A stretch of DNA of 64,000 nt from JAIRMO01 sp046533115. Lineage in GTDB: Bacteria > Spirochaetota > Spirochaetia > Treponematales > Breznakiellaceae. Both the position numbers and the translations under genes were made by a program. This document shows positions 61,784 through 64,000 of this stretch, one piece after another (within the stretch, counting starts at the first letter, position 1; every line of letters starts with the position of its first letter). The DNA is taken from NCBI RefSeq assembly GCF_046533115.1, contig NZ_JAJQRC010000009.1:35465-99464 (forward strand). The letters are read 5' to 3'. The notes below the pieces were generated by a model that saw only the letters and a list, made by a program, of their open reading frames with translations, did not search any database and was not told the origin of the DNA.

Positions 61784-61789
61784 TATAGT
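61784..61789 (+). promoter_or_regulatory. -10 element abutting the MFS gene start
   Basis: TATAGT ends 7 nt before the ATG at 61797; the intervening AGGGGGG could serve as ribosome site only if the transcript starts earlier. The -35 is weak. Confidence 0.4.
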
Positions 61790-61796
61790 AGGGGGG

Positions 61797-63125
61797 ATGA
61801 GACGGCGGCCTGAAAAACCACGTCAGTCACCGTTTGGTATGAAAAATCACACTCCGTCACCCCAGGAGAAACAAGCCGCAGGACTTCTCGGGGATTTTAA
61901 AACAATATACCGCCCCGATGCGAAGGTGGCGCGGTTCCTCAGCGTATTGGGCTTTTCCGGTATTGCCTATGGATTATACCGGGGTATCCAGGATAACTAT
62001 CTTGCGGAAATCGTCCATATCAACGCCTTTGAGCGGGGAATTGTGGAATTTTTCCGGGAAATTCCGGGACTCCTGGTGGTTTTTATCCTGGCCTGGATGT
62101 ACCGGTTTGCCGAAAGCCGGATTTTCAAGATAGGGATCGCCATCATGACCGCGGGCCTTATCGGGCTTTTGTGCAGCGGAACGGGAAAATTCATCGTGGT
62201 CCTTTTCATGGTGGTTTTTAGTACCGGGGAACATATCATCATGCCCGTACGGACCACCATGTCCCTGGATCTGGCCCAAAAAAACAAGGGCGGCGCCGCC
62301 CTGGGCATCACCAGCGCCTTAAGTCAGGCGGGGAATATCGCGGGGTTCGTGCTGGTCACCGTTTCTTTTTTTGTTTTTTCCCGGCTGGGGTTTGACCGGA
62401 AGGATACGGTTCAGTTCAAGGTTGTCTTCGCGGCCGCCGCGGCCCTGATGACCGCCGCGGTCCTTATTTCCCTGGCTTTAACGGAATCCTCCCTTAAAAC
62501 CAGCCGGCGGCGTTTTTATTTTGCGAGAAAATTCGTCAAATATTATATGCTGGAGGTTTTTTACGGCGCCCGGAAGCAGATCTTTATCACCTTTGCCCCC
62601 TATGTGTTGATCCTCCAGTACGGCGCCGATACTTCAGTCATTGCCCTGCTCCTGGCCATCTGTGCCCTCTTCAGCGCCCTGTTCAGTCCCTTTATGGGCA
62701 AACTCATCGACCGGCTGGGGTATAAATTCATCATGGTCACCGATACCCTGGTCCTGATCGTGGTCTGTTTACTCTACGGCTTTGCCCACCGGATCTTCCC
62801 CAGAAATATCGCCTATATCGTGGTCTGCGTTAATTATGTGCTGGACGCGATCATATCCCTGGCCAGCATGGCCAGTAATGTGTATGTCCAGGATATAAGC
62901 GGAAGCCAGGAAGAAATAACCGCCACCCTCTCCACGGGGATCTCGGTGAACCATGTGATCAGCATCCTCATTGCCCTCCTGGGGGGCCTGATCTGGAAGG
63001 TGGTGGGGATTGAGGTGCTTTTTTCCCTTTCGGCCTTCCTGGGGCTGCTCAACACCCTCTATGCGGCGACGATTAAGCCGGCAAAGGCCATAGACCCCGA
63101 AGGCCCAGGTATACCCAGGGGATAA
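61797..63125 (+). CDS. Major facilitator superfamily transporter
   Basis: A 442-residue protein with twelve predicted helices. The N-terminal 45 residues are polar and basic. GKLIDRLGYKF in the central loop resembles the MFS loop motif (GxLaDRxGrkp). Substrate unknown. The last 53 bp overlap the end of the convergent DUF554 gene. Met15 at 61839 is an alternative start. Confidence 0.88.
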   Translation: MRRRPEKPRQSPFGMKNHTPSPQEKQAAGLLGDFKTIYRPDAKVARFLSVLGFSGIAYGLYRGIQDNYLAEIVHINAFERGIVEFFREIPGLLVVFILAWMYRFAESRIFKIGIAIMTAGLIGLLCSGTGKFIVVLFMVVFSTGEHIIMPVRTTMSLDLAQKNKGGAALGITSALSQAGNIAGFVLVTVSFFVFSRLGFDRKDTVQFKVVFAAAAALMTAAVLISLALTESSLKTSRRRFYFARKFVKYYMLEVFYGARKQIFITFAPYVLILQYGADTSVIALLLAICALFSALFSPFMGKLIDRLGYKFIMVTDTLVLIVVCLLYGFAHRIFPRNIAYIVVCVNYVLDAIISLASMASNVYVQDISGSQEEITATLSTGISVNHVISILIALLGGLIWKVVGIEVLFSLSAFLGLLNTLYAATIKPAKAIDPEGPGIPRG

Positions 63126-63768
63126 AAATCGCGGGAATAAGGTTTGCCACCCTGATTTCCCGGGAGGTAAGGAAGTTAAACCCTATGGCCGCCACCAGGA
63201 GGTTCCCTACGGCGGACATCTCCCGGATAATTTCCGGCGAGAGCAGGCCCTTGACGGCCATGGAAGCCAGGGCTATACCCCCCTGGTAGATCAGGACCGG
63301 AATGGCGGAGAAAACAACCCCTATCCCCAGGGAGGCCCCAAATACGATGGACATGGAACCGTCCAGGATGGATTTGGCGAAGAGGGTCTCATGGTTTCCC
63401 AAAAGTCCGCTTTGCATGGACCCTACAATGGCCATCGATCCGGTACAAAAGAGGATGCTGGCGGAGATAAAGCCCTTGGAAAAAGTCCCTCCCTCCATAC
63501 CGAGCTTCCCCTCCGCCCAAGCGCCGAGGCGGTTCATCAGCTTATCGATATTGATCCCTTCCCCGATGACAGCCCCTCCCACCATGCTCATGATGAGGAG
63601 CAGGATCCGCTCGCTGTCCAGGGCTCCCTTGATCCCCACATAGACAACCGAAAGCCCTATGGCCTTTTTAATGGTATCCTCAAAGCGATCGGGGATACCC
63701 TTAACCAGAAAACATCCCCCCAAGGCGCATACCACAATCACCAAAAAATTCACCACCGGTCCCAGCAT
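63073..63768 (-). CDS. DUF554 (YdfK-like) membrane protein
   Basis: A 231-residue protein with six or seven helices. GGAVIGEGINIDKLMNRLG, SASILFCTGSMAIVGSMQSGLLG and ILDGSMSIVFGASLGIGV are typical of DUF554. Function unknown; sometimes suggested as a transporter. The ATG at 63768 has AAGGAGG 6 nt upstream; the frame to 63801 would include this site. Its 3' end overlaps the MFS gene by 53 bp on the opposite strand. Confidence 0.93.
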   Translation of the reverse strand: MLGPVVNFLVIVVCALGGCFLVKGIPDRFEDTIKKAIGLSVVYVGIKGALDSERILLLIMSMVGGAVIGEGINIDKLMNRLGAWAEGKLGMEGGTFSKGFISASILFCTGSMAIVGSMQSGLLGNHETLFAKSILDGSMSIVFGASLGIGVVFSAIPVLIYQGGIALASMAVKGLLSPEIIREMSAVGNLLVAAIGFNFLTSREIRVANLIPAIFIPWVYLGLRGLWPLPA

Positions 63769-63872
63769 CAGATGCCTCCTTGCATGTTGGGCCAATCCCA
63801 AAACCCGGTTCGTTTTGGAAATATTGCTGCTTTTAGACCGAATATACCGGAATCGGGGGGAATATTCCAGGG

Positions 63873-63903
63873 TTACCCGGGCAAAAAATTACTTTTACCC
63901 GGG
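63873..63903. promoter_or_regulatory. Direct repeat upstream of the DUF554 gene
   Basis: TTACCCGGG at 63873-63881 and 63895-63903, starting 22 bp apart (two helical turns), about 105-135 bp upstream of the DUF554 start. Candidate operator; no known factor assigned. Confidence 0.35.
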
Positions 63904-63924
63904 ATGTCCCTTAGGAACTGTTCA

Positions 63925-63951
63925 AGAATAAAATGCGATGCATTTTATTCT
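63925..63951. repeat. Perfect 12-bp inverted repeat, 3-nt loop
   Basis: AGAATAAAATGC and GCATTTTATTCT around GAT, followed by a small ATTGC/GCAAT hairpin (63953-63966). Confidence 0.6.
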
Positions 63952-63970
63952 AATTGCTTACGCAATAACG

Positions 63971-64000
63971 AAATAACTTGCCCTTTTGGGCAAGTTATTT
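63971..64000. terminator. Perfect 13-bp hairpin at the window edge
   Basis: AAATAACTTGCCC / GGGCAAGTTATTT with a TTTT loop. GC-rich near the loop and AT-rich at the base, as in rho-independent terminators. It may end a minus-strand gene lying beyond the window. Confidence 0.55.

Noticed and set aside
1..64000. tRNA, rRNA, CRISPR array, transposase or prophage genes
   Set aside because: Looked for and not found by eye; a covariance or profile search would be needed to exclude a single tRNA.

Overview
The window looks like a chromosome segment of a spirochaete of the Treponema type, probably a gut or environmental treponeme with moderately high GC. The pointers are a P83/100-family antigen, secreted proteins that share an 'xxA|QE' signal-cleavage style, two large double-Cache chemoreceptors, a PilZ protein, and an Rnf-type cluster with a treponeme-like set of neighbours. 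This is inference from protein character. I see no rRNA, tRNA, CRISPR array, insertion sequence or prophage. Gene density is high and most genes can be assigned to families.

Layout. 0.1-8.1 kb (minus strand): a GH57-like protein lacking both expected catalytic residues, then a tightly overlapping operon of PAP2-related protein, a unique 477-residue membrane protein and rnfC-D-G-E-A. rnfB is absent, and several cofactor motifs are degenerate. 8.2-18.2 kb: RNA-modification and envelope genes (RluA-type pseudouridine synthase, P-loop/Asp23 fusion, TPR protein, poly(A)-polymerase-like nucleotidyltransferase, lysophospholipase-like hydrolase, RlmD-type methyltransferase, PQQ-propeller/HEAT protein, P83/100). 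18.2-26 kb: nifS-nifU, alpha-galactosidase, nagA-nagB, a D,D-carboxypeptidase. 26-34 kb: a self-contained regulon with a glycyl-radical enzyme (GRE) of unknown substrate, its activase, an Rbs-type sugar ABC importer and an AraC regulator. Three nearly identical promoter/operator modules sit upstream of its three transcription units. 34-45 kb: HtrA, RadC, a glucosaminidase lipoprotein, BirA, a chemoreceptor with a long structured upstream region, ThrH, and era-larB-larC-larE (nickel-pincer cofactor synthesis). 45-54 kb: a ROK-regulated sugar operon (ABC importer, Fe-alcohol dehydrogenase, RbsD, GH42 beta-galactosidase). 54-64 kb: PilZ, two rRNA methyltransferases, TetR, CBS-pyrophosphatase, a second chemoreceptor, an MFS protein and a DUF554 protein, ending in a dense group of hairpins.

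How the genes work together. The window supports sugar and amino-sugar catabolism: alpha- and beta-galactosidases, GlcNAc-6-P processing, and two Rbs-type importers each with its own regulator. Fermentative radical chemistry, a membrane electron-transfer complex and chemotaxis are also present. The clearest candidate for an undescribed system is the AraC/ABC/GRE regulon: the three -35/-10 pairs all have the same 17-bp spacing and are preceded by a conserved block of about 41 bp. A second genome-level signal is that about ten genes have a -10 hexamer ending only 6-9 nt before the start codon and no Shine-Dalgarno sequence. This predicts leaderless mRNAs, several of them for RNA-modifying enzymes.
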